Shown: positions 1-8,795, counted from the first letter of the stretch. The stretch is 64,000 nt of DNA from Nannocystis exedens (GCF_002343915.1 NZ_NETK01000001.1:5160001-5224000), one strand, 5' to 3'. The notes: generated from the letters alone by a model not told the origin. Numbers and translations: made by a program.

Positions 1-1263
1 ACCTCCGAGAAGCTCGGTTACCTGCGGATCGGCACCCGCATGATGGCGACCGAGAAGATCGAGCACGAGACCTGCAAGGCTGGGTTCTACGGTCTGCCTG
101 CCGGCGGTTACGCGTGTGCGAGCAAGGGCCTGCTGGTCGAGGCCGACAAGCCGCCGCCGATGAAGTACCCGCCGCCGGCGCCGAAACTCGATCAGGGACA
201 TCCCTACGAGTACGGGTTCGTCCGGCGCTGGAACAGCCCGATGTGGTGGCGGATCCCGAGCGACCAGGAGATCTCGGCGATGGAGGTCCAACGGGTCGCG
301 CGCGAGGCGGAGCGCCTGGCTGCGAAGGAGCCGCCGACCGAGGCGCCGATCCCGGCCGAGCCGGTCGAGGGGACGGCGCCGCCGGAGGTGCCGAAGCCCG
401 ATCCGGTGCTCGCGGACGTGAAGCTGCCGCTGAGCCCGAACACGCCGTGGCTCGAGCGCGGGTTCTTCCTGTCGCTGGGTGAGAAGGTGGTCGAGCGCGG
501 CCTGACGTTCTACCGCACGGCCCGCGGGGCCTACGTCGCGGCGGCCGATATCTCGCGCTACGAGGCCAAGGACTGGGTCGGCGTGGCGCTCGACGAGCAG
601 GGGATCACGTATCCCTTCGCCTACGTCAAGAAGGACACCAAGCTGCTGCAGCTCACCGCCGACGACAAGCTCAAGGCGACGAAGACGATCGAGCGGCGGA
701 CGTTCCTGGACCTGACCGAAGAGACAGAGATCGGCGGACGGGCCTACATGATCACGGCGGATGGGCTGCTGGTACGCAAGGACCATCTGCTCATCCCGGA
801 GCTGCAGGCGCTGCCGAAGGGGCTGGATCCGTGGGAGCGGTGGATCGACGTCAGCGTCTCGCAGCAGATGCTCGTGGCCTACGAGGGCACCCGGCCGGTG
901 TACGTGACGCTGGTGTCGAGCGGGCGCAAGGGGACGAAGGAAGACCCGTACGAGACGCCGCGCGGCCGCTGGCGGATCTACAGCAAGCACGTGTCGACGA
1001 CGATGGACGGCAGCTCGGCCACCGACGGCAACTACTCGATTCAGGATGTCCCCTGGACCATGTTCTTCTCGGGGAGCTACGCGCTGCACGGCGCGTTCTG
1101 GCATCGCAGCTTCGGCACGGTGCGCAGCCACGGCTGCGTGAACCTCGGGCCGAGCGACGCGCGGTGGTTGTTCCACTGGACGACGCCGCTGCTGCCGGAA
1201 GGCTGGCACGGAGTCAACGCGACCGACGAGAGCCCGGGCAGCACAGTGGTCGTGCGGGATTGA
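1..1263 (+). CDS. L,D-transpeptidase (YkuD fold), 5'-truncated by window edge
   Basis: The frame is open from base 1, so the true start lies upstream. The C-terminal third carries the YkuD catalytic signature: a His in HGAFWH followed by SHGCVNL, with the nucleophilic Cys codon at 1135-1137. The family builds or remodels 3-3 peptidoglycan cross-links or attaches proteins to peptidoglycan in the periplasm. The middle of the protein is Pro/Glu-rich (APIPAEPVEG...), which looks like a flexible linker between an N-terminal module and the catalytic domain. The domain assignment is firm. Substrate and N-terminal domain cannot be judged from this fragment. Confidence 0.88.
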   Translation, partial: TSEKLGYLRIGTRMMATEKIEHETCKAGFYGLPAGGYACASKGLLVEADKPPPMKYPPPAPKLDQGHPYEYGFVRRWNSPMWWRIPSDQEISAMEVQRVAREAERLAAKEPPTEAPIPAEPVEGTAPPEVPKPDPVLADVKLPLSPNTPWLERGFFLSLGEKVVERGLTFYRTARGAYVAAADISRYEAKDWVGVALDEQGITYPFAYVKKDTKLLQLTADDKLKATKTIERRTFLDLTEETEIGGRAYMITADGLLVRKDHLLIPELQALPKGLDPWERWIDVSVSQQMLVAYEGTRPVYVTLVSSGRKGTKEDPYETPRGRWRIYSKHVSTTMDGSSATDGNYSIQDVPWTMFFSGSYALHGAFWHRSFGTVRSHGCVNLGPSDARWLFHWTTPLLPEGWHGVNATDESPGSTVVVRD

Positions 1264-1513
1264 AGACGCGTCGTCGAGCGTCGATGATGACCTTGCCAGG
1301 CCAGCAGGCGTGAGCTGCGATCGTCGTGCGGTGGCCTGGGCTCCGCGCCGCACGCGTCGATGGGAGCGAGTGCGAAGCCGCGGGGCTCGGGCCACGTGTG
1401 GCAAACCTTGATGATGATGCAGGGGCAGCCATCGCGGTGCGGCGGCTTGAGCTGCGCGCCGCAGCGTCGATGGGAGCTTGCCTAGACCGTGAGTGCGGAG
1501 CCGTGGGGCTCGG
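1264..1513. repeat. Degenerate copies of the 3' end of the neighbouring lipoprotein gene
   Basis: This convergent gap holds three imperfect copies of a 20-bp motif, GCGTCGATGG-GA-CTTGCC, at about 1278, 1354 and 1464. The same motif forms the last codons (GKIAIDA) of the lipoprotein gene at 1527-1546. A second shared block, GCGRAGCCGYGGGGCTCGG, occurs at about 1374 and 1495. The pattern looks like eroded tandem duplication of a gene end. It is the only convergent gap in the window without 14-bp palindromic units. Confidence 0.5.
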
Positions 1514-2074
1514 TCACGCGCCGCAGGCGTCGATGGCGATCTTGCCCTGGTCGGTGCAGTAGTAGTTGCTGCCGTCGGGGAGGCAGCAGCCCACGCCCGT
1601 GATTGGGGAGTTTTCGTCGCAGTCGTCGCCCTCGGCGGGGAGCATGTCGGGGCACTCGATGGGGCTGATGCCGCCGGGGTCTTCCCCGACGAAGCCGCAG
1701 GCGTAGTACTTGTTGTTGGCGTCCCACCCGCATTTTCCGAAGCCGCTGCCAGTCGTGCCAGCAGTGGTGCCATCCGTGGTGTCGTCGGTGGTCGAGGTGC
1801 TGGTCGTGCTCGTCGGCTCGGTCTCGGTCGTGGTCGGGGCCGTGGTGGTCGGACCGGTGGTGGCCGTGCTGTCGGTGTCGGTGTCCCCAGTCGCGGTACC
1901 GTCGGTCGTGGTGTCGTCGGTCGTGGTGCCGTCGGTCGTGGTGCCGTCGGTCGTGGTGTTGCCGGTGACCGAGTCGGTGGTCTCGGAGTCGGAGTCGGTC
2001 GTGTTCGTGTTGATGATGCAGCCGGTGTTGACGACGAGGCCGGTGACGACGACAAGCGTAAGGTTCTTGAGCAT
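1514..2074 (-). CDS. Tethered lipoprotein with Thr/Asp-rich linker and Cys-rich C-terminal domain
   Basis: The 186-aa product has an N-terminal hydrophobic segment ending at Cys19 (VVNTGC), an acceptable though non-ideal lipobox with Asn at -3. About 90 residues follow that are almost only Thr, Asp, Ser and Gly, including a repeated TTTDG block, then a compact C-terminal domain of about 75 aa with eight Cys (KCGWD, YYACGF, GCCLPDG, YYCTDQG). The architecture fits an outer-membrane lipoprotein that holds a small disulfide-rich domain away from the surface on a low-complexity stalk, a common layout in Nannocystaceae. No enzymatic motif is visible and the function is unknown. Similar stalks occur at 39167, 42696 and 44197. 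Confidence 0.8.
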   Translation of the reverse strand: MLKNLTLVVVTGLVVNTGCIINTNTTDSDSETTDSVTGNTTTDGTTTDGTTTDDTTTDGTATGDTDTDSTATTGPTTTAPTTTETEPTSTTSTSTTDDTTDGTTAGTTGSGFGKCGWDANNKYYACGFVGEDPGGISPIECPDMLPAEGDDCDENSPITGVGCCLPDGSNYYCTDQGKIAIDACGA

Positions 2075-2211
2075 GGTTCTCTCCGTGTGCAGCGGTCAAA
2101 GATCCGCGGTGCGTTCGGACGACGCGGGTCAGGCCGGATTCATCGGCGGGCCAACCGCTGGGCGCTGCCCTCGCCAGAGGATCTGCCGAGCTCGCTGCGT
2201 GGCTGCCTCAG

Positions 2212-3429
2212 TCAGGTTCTGGGCAGACGAGGGATGAAGGCCGCGTGCAGCGCTCGCACGGCTCGCGCTCGTTGCTCGCGGGCGACGAGGAAGGCGAGGC
2301 TGTGCGAATCGGTGTAGACCTCGCGGACCGAGATCTCCAGCGAGCGCAAGCTCTCGTAGGCGCGAGCCATCACCTCCGGGTTCTCCTCGAGGCCGGAGCC
2401 GACGCAGGTCACCAGCGCGAAGCCCTCGACACACTCGATGCCGGCGAGGTCGCGACCGATCGACCGCGCGAAGGCGCCGAGACGGGCGAGCGCCTCGCTG
2501 CTGTCGGTGCGCTGGGCCTGCGAGAGAAATCCGGTCGCGCCGTGGTGACCGATCCGAAGGTGCCGCAAGCCGAGCGGGGCCAGCTTGCGGATGACCTCGG
2601 GGACATGTCTCGAAGCGCCGGTTTGAAGAGACAGATTGATGGCGACGATGGAGGCGTCCGAAGCGACGGCGCGAACGCCGGGTCGCGTGGGAGGGTTCTT
2701 GCGGATGACAGTCTCGCCGGTGACGTCCGGCCGGCTGTGACGGGCGTAGATGGCGATCCCGCGCTCCTCGGCGAGCTGGACGGCCTGGGAGTGGAGGACC
2801 TTGGCGCCAGCGCGGGCGAGGGCTTGCATCTCGCCGTACGAGAGGCTGTCGAGCCGCGCGGCGTCCTCGACCTCGCGGGGGTCGGCGCTGTAGACGCCGT
2901 CGACGTCGCTGTAGATCTCGCAATCGGCGTCGATGGCCGCGGCGAGGGCGACGGCGGTGGTGTCGGAGCCGCCGCGGCCGAGCGTCGTGACGTCGCGCTT
3001 GTAGCTGACACCCTGGAAGCCGCCGATGATGACGATGTTGCCGGCCGCCAGCTCGTCGAGGACGCGGAACGGGCGGACCTCGACGATGCGCGCGCGGCCG
3101 TGCTGGTGGTCGGTGATGATCCCGCACTGCGAGCCGGTCAGGCTGATCGCCTGACGGCCGAGCGCGGTGATCGCCAGCGCCAGCAAGGTCATCGAGCCGC
3201 GCTCGCCCGTGGACAACAACATGTCGAGCTCTCGCGCCGGCGGCGGGTCGATGAGCGCGCGCGCCATGGCCAACAACTCGTTGGTGGTCTGGCCCATGGC
3301 GGAGACGACGACGACCACTGGCTGCACGGCGGCGCGATCGACGACCCGACGAGCGCAATGACGGATCCGCTCGAGGTCGGCGACGCTGCTGCCTCCGAAC
3401 TTCATGACGACCGGGGCGGGCGAGCTCAC
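2212..3429 (-). CDS. lysC: Aspartate kinase
   Basis: The 405-aa product opens with the amino-acid-kinase signature VMKFGGSSV and continues with STGER, the GRGGSDTTA loop and SDVDGVY, which mark ATP and aspartate binding in aspartokinases. ACT-type regulatory regions follow (from about residue 255) and end in FLVAREQRAR. The enzyme phosphorylates aspartate, the entry step to Lys, Thr, Met and diaminopimelate. It is a monofunctional single-subunit type of normal length. It lies divergent from the E1 gene, 520 bp away. Three 14-bp palindromic units (2592-2633) lie within the ACT region and encode LQTGASRHVPEV without breaking frame. Confidence 0.95.
   Translation of the reverse strand: MSSPAPVVMKFGGSSVADLERIRHCARRVVDRAAVQPVVVVVSAMGQTTNELLAMARALIDPPPARELDMLLSTGERGSMTLLALAITALGRQAISLTGSQCGIITDHQHGRARIVEVRPFRVLDELAAGNIVIIGGFQGVSYKRDVTTLGRGGSDTTAVALAAAIDADCEIYSDVDGVYSADPREVEDAARLDSLSYGEMQALARAGAKVLHSQAVQLAEERGIAIYARHSRPDVTGETVIRKNPPTRPGVRAVASDASIVAINLSLQTGASRHVPEVIRKLAPLGLRHLRIGHHGATGFLSQAQRTDSSEALARLGAFARSIGRDLAGIECVEGFALVTCVGSGLEENPEVMARAYESLRSLEISVREVYTDSHSLAFLVAREQRARAVRALHAAFIPRLPRT
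2592..2633. repeat. Three 14-bp palindromic units inside lysC
   Basis: Three consecutive 14-mers, TGACCTCGGGGACA, TGTCTCGAAGCGCC and GGTTTGAAGAGACA, lie head to tail at exactly 14-bp steps within the aspartokinase ACT region. The first and third keep most of the stem; the middle one is degenerate. Total length is 42 bp, so the reading frame is kept. Confidence 0.6.
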
Positions 3430-3949
3430 GCGGCGAGGTTTACACCCTCGGAGGGTCGCGGCCCAAGTTTCACGGGGAACGGCGGCGCAGGCGCCTGTCG
3501 GAGGGCTTCAGCGGCGCGGAAATCGGGCTGCGCGAGGGAAAAGGAGACGCCGACCGAGCTCGCTGCGTCGTCGACGGCGCGGCTGTCAGTTCGTGCGGTG
3601 CGGTGCCTGGGTCGGAGCGGAGGAGGCGTTGGAGCGCTCGTGATGTCGGAGTGGCGGTGGGGCGAGGCTCGAGAGATTGCTCGGAATGTCCGAAACGACA
3701 TGTTCTTTGGAGCACAGACTTCAGGACATGTGGTTGTCTGCGGGGAGTGCGCGTCGGGCGCGAGCGAGCGGGGGAGTTTGCCGACTGCGGCATCGCTGCC
3801 GTGATCGCGCTGTGCGTCTCGTTTCGCAGGGACGGGTCGGCGCGCAAGATCACGGAGGGGGCGGCCGAGGCGGGCGGCGAAGGGGGCTTCGGGGGCGCCT
3901 GCCGGCCTTGACGTTGGGTTTGGCGCGCAGTTACAACCCCCCGGCGCGC
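3430..3949. other. Divergent lysC / E1 alpha intergenic region with palindromic array
   Basis: No credible gene is seen. Array units are TGTCCGAAACGACA (3687-3700), TGTTCTTTGGAGCA (3701-3714) and CAGACTTCAGGACA (3715-3728), contiguous with a degenerate fourth unit to 3742. Both promoters should lie here, but no convincing -35/-10 pair was recognised. Confidence 0.7.
3687..3728. repeat. 14-bp palindromic array, 3 units
   Basis: The units TGTCC-GAAA-CGACA, TGTTC-TTTG-GAGCA and CAGAC-TTCA-GGACA run at exact 14-bp spacing. The second keeps pairing through a changed stem (TGTTC with GAGCA, one G-U). This is one of only three arrays in a divergent gap. Confidence 0.75.
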
Positions 3950-4909
3950 ATGGAAGACTGTCCCTGGGATCCCGAAGGAGTGGAGGTCTGCCTCGATCCG
4001 GAGGGGCAACTCGTCGACAGGCGGGCGGCGCAAGGGGTCGATCTGCGGGCGCTGTACAAGCGCCTCGTGGCGGCGCGATGCCTCGACCTCCGGGTCGAAC
4101 GGCTCGGGTTGCCGATGTGGGTCTCCTGTGCGGGCGAAGAGGCCGTCTCGGTGCTCACGGCGATGCTGGCGGGGCAAGAGGACTGGATTTATCCGGGCGT
4201 CCGCGACTTCGCGCTGGCGCCGATCCGCGGCCTCGACCTCGATGATTTCGCGCGCCAGATCCTCGGGATCGCCGCGGACGGCGAGCGCCCGTACAACGGC
4301 CGGCCGGGTGCGCTGGCGGCGGCCGATCTCGGCATCGCGTACGCGCCCGAGCCGCTGGGGCTGCATCTGCCGCTGGCGGCCGGCCAGGCCCACGCGCAGA
4401 AGCTTGCCGGAAACGGCCGGGCGACGATTGCCATCTTCGGCGAGGGGTTGACGACGACCGCGTTCTTCCACGAGACGGTGGCGCTCGCCTCCGCCTGCGA
4501 CCTGCCGCTGGTGCTGGTATGCAAGAGCCAGCTGTGGCCCGAGGGCGCGCCGGCCGAGGCCGGTCTGCTGGGGGACAGCGTGGCCGAGCGCGTGAAGGCG
4601 TGCGGGTTGTGGTCGCGTCGGGTCGACGGAGCCGACGTGGTGGCGGTGCATGCCGCGCTCGACCAGGCGTTGCGGCGAGCTCGTGACGCTCGCGGGCCCG
4701 GGCTGGTCGAGGTGGTGGTGACGCAGCTGCACGCGGGGACGACGGACGCGGACATTCCGGCGCACCGCGACCCGATCGAGCGTCTGCGTCGGCACCTCGA
4801 CCGCGAGGGGCAGTGGACGCCGACGTTCCAGGACGTGATCGAGGCGGAGGTGCGGGGGCAGCTCGAGCGGGCCTTCACGCACGCACACGCCAAGGAGATG
4901 GGGCGATGA
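3950..4909 (+). CDS. 2-oxoacid dehydrogenase E1 alpha-like subunit, degenerate active site
   Basis: The 319-aa product aligns along its length with the TPP-dependent E1 alpha family (pyruvate or branched-chain 2-oxoacid dehydrogenase) and heads an E1-E1-E2-E3 operon. The start is ATG 3950; the longer open frame upstream is low-quality. Hallmarks are altered: the TPP/Mg motif GDG-x(~28)-N reads GEG (in FGEGLTTTAFFHE) followed by VCKS where the family has CEN, the RDHGH His segment reads VRDFALAPI, and the R-GHS phosphorylation-loop segment reads TQLHAGTTD. The family fold looks kept while several catalytic and cofactor residues are not. It could be a divergent active enzyme with another chemistry, or a structural or regulatory E1. 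It overlaps the next gene by ATGA, which implies coupled translation. Confidence 0.8.
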   Translation: MEDCPWDPEGVEVCLDPEGQLVDRRAAQGVDLRALYKRLVAARCLDLRVERLGLPMWVSCAGEEAVSVLTAMLAGQEDWIYPGVRDFALAPIRGLDLDDFARQILGIAADGERPYNGRPGALAAADLGIAYAPEPLGLHLPLAAGQAHAQKLAGNGRATIAIFGEGLTTTAFFHETVALASACDLPLVLVCKSQLWPEGAPAEAGLLGDSVAERVKACGLWSRRVDGADVVAVHAALDQALRRARDARGPGLVEVVVTQLHAGTTDADIPAHRDPIERLRRHLDREGQWTPTFQDVIEAEVRGQLERAFTHAHAKEMGR

Positions 4910-5871
4910 GCACGCTCGAACGCTTGTCCACGATCGTCGCCGAGCTGCTGCGCGACGATGTTCGCCGGGTGCTGGTCGGCGAGGATGTCCGCCAGGGCGG
5001 CATGCTCGGCCTGTCGCGGGTGGCGATGCGCGACCCGAGCCTCAGCTCGCGTGTGCTCGCGACCCCGCTGACGCCGGCGGCGAGTTTGGCCCATGCGACA
5101 GGTCTGGCGCTGGCCGGCCGGCGGCCGATCGTGGCGCTGGCGTCGGCGACGGCGCTGCTCGAGGGCTACGCGGCGCTGCGCGAGCTCGGCCGGATCTCCG
5201 CGACCTCGGCCGGCGAGCGCAGCGCGCCGGTGCTGATCGTGGCGCCGACCGGGCCCGGGTTCGGGCTCGGAGGCGACGGCGCGGCCTCGCCCGACGGCGT
5301 GATCGCCGGCGTGTCCGGGCTGCGCGTGGCGATCCTCGGGGACGCGCGCGAGGCCGGCGCGATGCTGCGGGCCGCCGCCAACTTCGAGGCAGGCGAGGAT
5401 CCGACGGTGCTGCTGCTGCCGCGCGCGCTGCTGCTGCGCGAGGTCGAGGACGGCGAGATCGTCGAGACGCTCGGGCGCCCGCTGTGCGCGGCCCGGTGCG
5501 TGCGCGATGGGGCGGCAGCGACGGTGTTCGCGTGGGGCGCGGCGGTCGATGTCGCGTGCGCGGCGGCCGAACAGTCGGGCCACGACGCGGCGGTCTACGA
5601 GCTCGGCGGCCTGGCTCCCCTCGATGTCGAGGAGCTGGTCGCGGCGGCGGCGAAGACCGGGAAGCTGGTGATCGCGCACGCCGGCGGGCTGTCCTTCGGG
5701 CCAGGTGCCGAGCTGGCGGCGCTCTTCGCCGATCGGGCGATCCTCCACCTCGACGCGCCGATCGTGCGCGTCGCCGGACGCGAGGGGCCGCTGGCCCGCG
5801 CGGACGAGATGTCGGGCTTGCCGAGCGTCGCGGCGCTCGTCGATGCCATCCACCAGGTCGTGACCTACTGA
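4906..5871 (+). CDS. 2-oxoacid dehydrogenase E1 beta-like subunit, degenerate active site
   Basis: The 321-aa product matches the E1 beta layout (VLVGEDVRQGGMLG near the N-terminus, C-terminal transketolase-like fold) and overlaps the preceding gene by four bases. The usual TPIxEAG segment, whose Glu activates TPP, reads TPLTPAAS, and the family's G-rich segment ending in HSQS reads GLGGDGAASPDG with no His. It therefore shares the loss of catalytic residues with its partner, which suggests co-evolution rather than sequencing error, since both frames are intact. E1 alpha and beta probably form a heterotetramer that docks on the E2 encoded next. Assignment to the family is good; substrate and activity are open. 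Confidence 0.78.
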   Translation: MSTLERLSTIVAELLRDDVRRVLVGEDVRQGGMLGLSRVAMRDPSLSSRVLATPLTPAASLAHATGLALAGRRPIVALASATALLEGYAALRELGRISATSAGERSAPVLIVAPTGPGFGLGGDGAASPDGVIAGVSGLRVAILGDAREAGAMLRAAANFEAGEDPTVLLLPRALLLREVEDGEIVETLGRPLCAARCVRDGAAATVFAWGAAVDVACAAAEQSGHDAAVYELGGLAPLDVEELVAAAAKTGKLVIAHAGGLSFGPGAELAALFADRAILHLDAPIVRVAGREGPLARADEMSGLPSVAALVDAIHQVVTY

Positions 5872-5889
5872 TCAGGAGCCGGAGTCTTC

Positions 5890-7248
5890 ATGCTCGAGTT
5901 CAAGCTGCCGGAGATCGGCGAAGGCGTGGTGGAGGGCGAGATCGTTCGCTGGCACAAGCAGCCCGGCGAGGCGGTGCAGGCCAACGAGGCGCTCGTCGAG
6001 GTGATGACCGACAAGGCGACCATCGAGGTGCCGTCGCCGGTCGCGGCGATCGTCCGCGAGCTCAAGGCGCAGGTCGGTGACATCTGCGCGGTCGAGCAGG
6101 TGATCGCGATCCTCGAGGTCGGCGCCGCTCGTCCAGCGGCGAGCGCAGCGGCGCCGGTGGCGACCGCTGCCGCGGCGCCGGCGGCTGCTCCTTCGAACAT
6201 GTCCTCGGGGCCAGTCCTGGCGACGCCGGCGGCGCGCGCCCTGGCCCGCGAGGAGGGCATTGACCTGCGTGGGTTGCCGACCGACGACCGCGGCCGGATC
6301 ACCAAGCAGGACGTGCTGAAGGCGGCCGAGGCGGCGAAGTCGCCCGCGCCGAGCGTCGCGCCGCGCGTCGCTGCGCCGCCTGTGGTGGCTCCGCCGGTCG
6401 CGGCGGCCGTGAGTGGCAAGGCGCCGCCGGCGCCCCCGACGACGCCCTCCGTCGCTGCCAAGCCGGCTCCCGCGCCGGCCCCTGCGGCGGCGGTCCAGCC
6501 GGCGGCGCAGGTGCGCCAGCCGCACGCGGCCGAGGCTGCGCCGGACGACGAGGTAATCCCGTTCCGCGGCATGCGGCGGCGGATCGCCGAGGCGATGACG
6601 CGCTCCTACACGAGCGCGGTGCATTACACGTACGTCGAGCAGGTGAACGTCACCAAGCTGGTGCGGCTGCGCCAGGAGGCCAAGGCGGCGGCGGCGGAGC
6701 AGGGCGTGAGCCTCACGTTCTTGCCGTTCATCGTCAAGGCGGTGGTCCACGCGCTGAAGAAGTACCCGATCGTGAACTCCGAGCTCGACGAGGCCGGCGG
6801 TCGGATCCTGGTGAAGAAGCGCTACAACATCGGCGTGGCGGCGGCGACCGACCAGGGGCTGATGGTGCCGGTGGTGCACGGCGCCGACCGGCTCAGCATC
6901 CTCGAGATCGGGCGGGAGATCGCGCGCCTCGGCGAGGCGGCGAAGAACGGCACGGCCAAGCGCGAGGACCTGACCGGCGGCACGTTCACGATCTCGAGCC
7001 TCGGCAACATCGGCGGGGTGCTGGCGACGCCGATCATCAACTTCCCCGAGGTCGGGATCCTCGGCGTGCACGCGATCCGCAAGACGCCGATCGTCGACGA
7101 CAACAACAACATCGTCGTCGGGCACCTGATGAACCTCTCGGTCTCGCTCGACCACCGCGTGGTCGACGGCTTCGAGGGCGCCAACTTCCTGCAAGAGGTG
7201 CGGCGCTTCCTCGAGGACCCCAACTTGCTGCTGCTCGCAGGAATCTGA
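5890..7248 (+). CDS. Dihydrolipoamide acyltransferase, E2 component
   Basis: The 452-aa product has a lipoyl domain (residues 1-77) with the lipoylated Lys42 in MTDKAT, a peripheral-subunit-binding domain around residues 108-145 (VLATPAARALAREEGIDL), an Ala/Pro-rich swinging linker to about residue 215, and a C-terminal acyltransferase domain with the catalytic DHRVVDG motif. It transfers an acyl group from lipoamide to CoA and forms the core of the complex. AGGAG at 5874-5878 precedes ATG 5890. All catalytic features are intact, in contrast to the E1 genes. Pyruvate, branched-chain and other 2-oxoacid types cannot be separated here. Confidence 0.93.
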   Translation: MLEFKLPEIGEGVVEGEIVRWHKQPGEAVQANEALVEVMTDKATIEVPSPVAAIVRELKAQVGDICAVEQVIAILEVGAARPAASAAAPVATAAAAPAAAPSNMSSGPVLATPAARALAREEGIDLRGLPTDDRGRITKQDVLKAAEAAKSPAPSVAPRVAAPPVVAPPVAAAVSGKAPPAPPTTPSVAAKPAPAPAPAAAVQPAAQVRQPHAAEAAPDDEVIPFRGMRRRIAEAMTRSYTSAVHYTYVEQVNVTKLVRLRQEAKAAAAEQGVSLTFLPFIVKAVVHALKKYPIVNSELDEAGGRILVKKRYNIGVAAATDQGLMVPVVHGADRLSILEIGREIARLGEAAKNGTAKREDLTGGTFTISSLGNIGGVLATPIINFPEVGILGVHAIRKTPIVDDNNNIVVGHLMNLSVSLDHRVVDGFEGANFLQEVRRFLEDPNLLLLAGI

Positions 7249-7269
7249 CCGCTCGCACAGGAGACAGTC

Positions 7270-8694
7270 GTGGCCACGATCAAGAAGAAGGCGCTCATCA
7301 TCGGCGCGGGCACGGGCGGCTACCCGTGCGCGATCCGGCTCGGCCAGCTCGGCGTCGACGCGATGCTCGTCGAGAAGGACAAGCCCGGCGGCGTGTGCCT
7401 CAACTGGGGCTGCATCCCGTCCAAAGCGCTGATCTCGGCGACCAAGCTGTTCCACAAGGCGCAGCACGCGACCGAGATGGGGCTGTCGTTCTCGTCGCCG
7501 ACGGTCGACATGGTCAAGATGCAGGCGTGGAAGGCCGGCATCGTCAAGAAGCTGACCGGCGGCGTCGGCTCCCTGGTCAAAGGGGCAGGTACGCAGTACG
7601 TCACGGCGACGGCGGAGTTCCTCGGGCCGAAGCAGGTCCGCCTGCGCTACGCCGACGGCAAGCCGGACGACATCGTCGAGGCCGAGCACGTGGTGATCGC
7701 CACCGGCTCGCTGCCGATCGAGATCCCGGGCTTCAAGGTCGACAACAAGCGGGTGCTCGACAGCACGTCGGCGCTCGACCTGGCGGCGGTGCCGAAGCGG
7801 ATGGTGTGCATCGGCGGCGGGATCATCGGCCTCGAGCTGGGGCAGACGTTCCAGCGCCTCGGCACGCAGCTCGTGGTGCTCGAGGGGCTCGGGCGGATCT
7901 TGAACGGCGTCGACAACGAGTGCGCCGACGTCGTGGCTCGCCAGATCAAGAAGGACGGCGGGCAGATCTTCATTAACGCCAAGGCGGTCGGCTGGGAAGA
8001 GCGCAACGGCGAGGCCGTCGTGAAGGCCGAGATCGACGGCAAGGTGCAAGAGTTCGTGACCGACGTGATCCTGGTGGCGGTCGGCCGCCGGCCGGTGACG
8101 AAGGGCTTCGGGCTCGAGAAGACCGGCGTGAAGGTGAACGAGCGCGGGTTCATCCCGGTCGACCAGCGCCAGCAGACCAACGTGCCCGGCATCTACGCGG
8201 TCGGCGACGTGTGCGGCCAGCCGATGCTGGCCCACAAGGCGTCGCACGAGGGCGAGGTGCTGGCCGAGGTCATCGCCGGCAAGAAGACGATCAACGATGC
8301 GCGGCAGATCCCCAACGTCGTGTTCACCGAGCCGGAGATCGCGTCGTCGGGGCTGACGAAGGAAGAGGCCGAGGCCCAGGGCCGCACGGTCAACGTCGGC
8401 AAGTTCCCGTTCTCGGTGCTCGGCCGGGCGATGGCGATCGGCGAGACGGCCGGCTTCGTGAAGGTGATCACCGACGCGGCCGACGAGCGCATCCTCGGGG
8501 TCCACATCGTCGGGCCCGAGGCGAGCGACCTGATCAGCGAGGCGGGCCTGGCGATCGAGATGGGTGCGTTCGCGGAGGACGTGGCGCTGACGATCCACCC
8601 GCACCCGACGCTCAGCGAGGCGCTGATGGAGGCGGCCAAGCACGCGCTCGGCGAGGCGATCCACATCGCCAATCCGCGCAAGAAGGCGCACTAG
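7270..8694 (+). CDS. lpdA: Dihydrolipoamide dehydrogenase, E3 component
   Basis: The 474-aa flavoprotein has the FAD-binding GAGTGG near the N-terminus, the redox-active pair Cys43/Cys48 in CLNWGCIPSK, an NAD-binding GGGIIGLELG and the C-terminal dimer-interface HPHPTLSEA with the base His. It reoxidises dihydrolipoamide on E2 using NAD. The start is GTG 7270, supported by AGGAG at 7259-7263 (6-base spacing) and a 21-base gap after E2. It is the last gene of the operon; palindromic arrays follow its 3' end. Confidence 0.95.
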   Translation: MATIKKKALIIGAGTGGYPCAIRLGQLGVDAMLVEKDKPGGVCLNWGCIPSKALISATKLFHKAQHATEMGLSFSSPTVDMVKMQAWKAGIVKKLTGGVGSLVKGAGTQYVTATAEFLGPKQVRLRYADGKPDDIVEAEHVVIATGSLPIEIPGFKVDNKRVLDSTSALDLAAVPKRMVCIGGGIIGLELGQTFQRLGTQLVVLEGLGRILNGVDNECADVVARQIKKDGGQIFINAKAVGWEERNGEAVVKAEIDGKVQEFVTDVILVAVGRRPVTKGFGLEKTGVKVNERGFIPVDQRQQTNVPGIYAVGDVCGQPMLAHKASHEGEVLAEVIAGKKTINDARQIPNVVFTEPEIASSGLTKEEAEAQGRTVNVGKFPFSVLGRAMAIGETAGFVKVITDAADERILGVHIVGPEASDLISEAGLAIEMGAFAEDVALTIHPHPTLSEALMEAAKHALGEAIHIANPRKKAH

Positions 8695-8709
8695 ACCGCG
8701 CGGCGAGGC

Positions 8710-8751
8710 TGCTCTCGAGGGCATGTCGGAAAGGACATGCTATTCGGGGCA
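8710..8751. repeat. 14-bp palindromic array, 3 units
   Basis: TGCTCTCGAGGGCA, TGTCGGAAAGGACA and TGCTATTCGGGGCA follow each other exactly in the convergent gap after the E3 gene. The first unit pairs through TGCTC/GGGCA, a different stem from the consensus but still complementary (one G-U). An outer inverted repeat AGGCTGC/GCAGCCT (8706/8749) encloses the set. Confidence 0.75.
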
Positions 8752-8795
8752 GCCTCGAGATCACGCGGACCCGCGAGCTCGACGGCGGCACTGGC

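Noticed and set aside
3426..3701. 91-codon minus-strand frame starting MSFRTFR in the lysC/E1 gap
   Set aside because: Its start residues come from the palindromic array and the rest is low-complexity; similar MS-x-RT starts arise wherever arrays are translated.
7574..7587. Possible palindromic unit TGGTCAAAGGGGCA in the E3 gene
   Set aside because: Stem pairing is poor and the encoded residues align with the family without any sign of insertion.
5872..8724. Long minus-strand open frame across the E2 and E3 genes
   Set aside because: Arg/His/Asp-rich sequence without domains, mirror of two well-supported genes.
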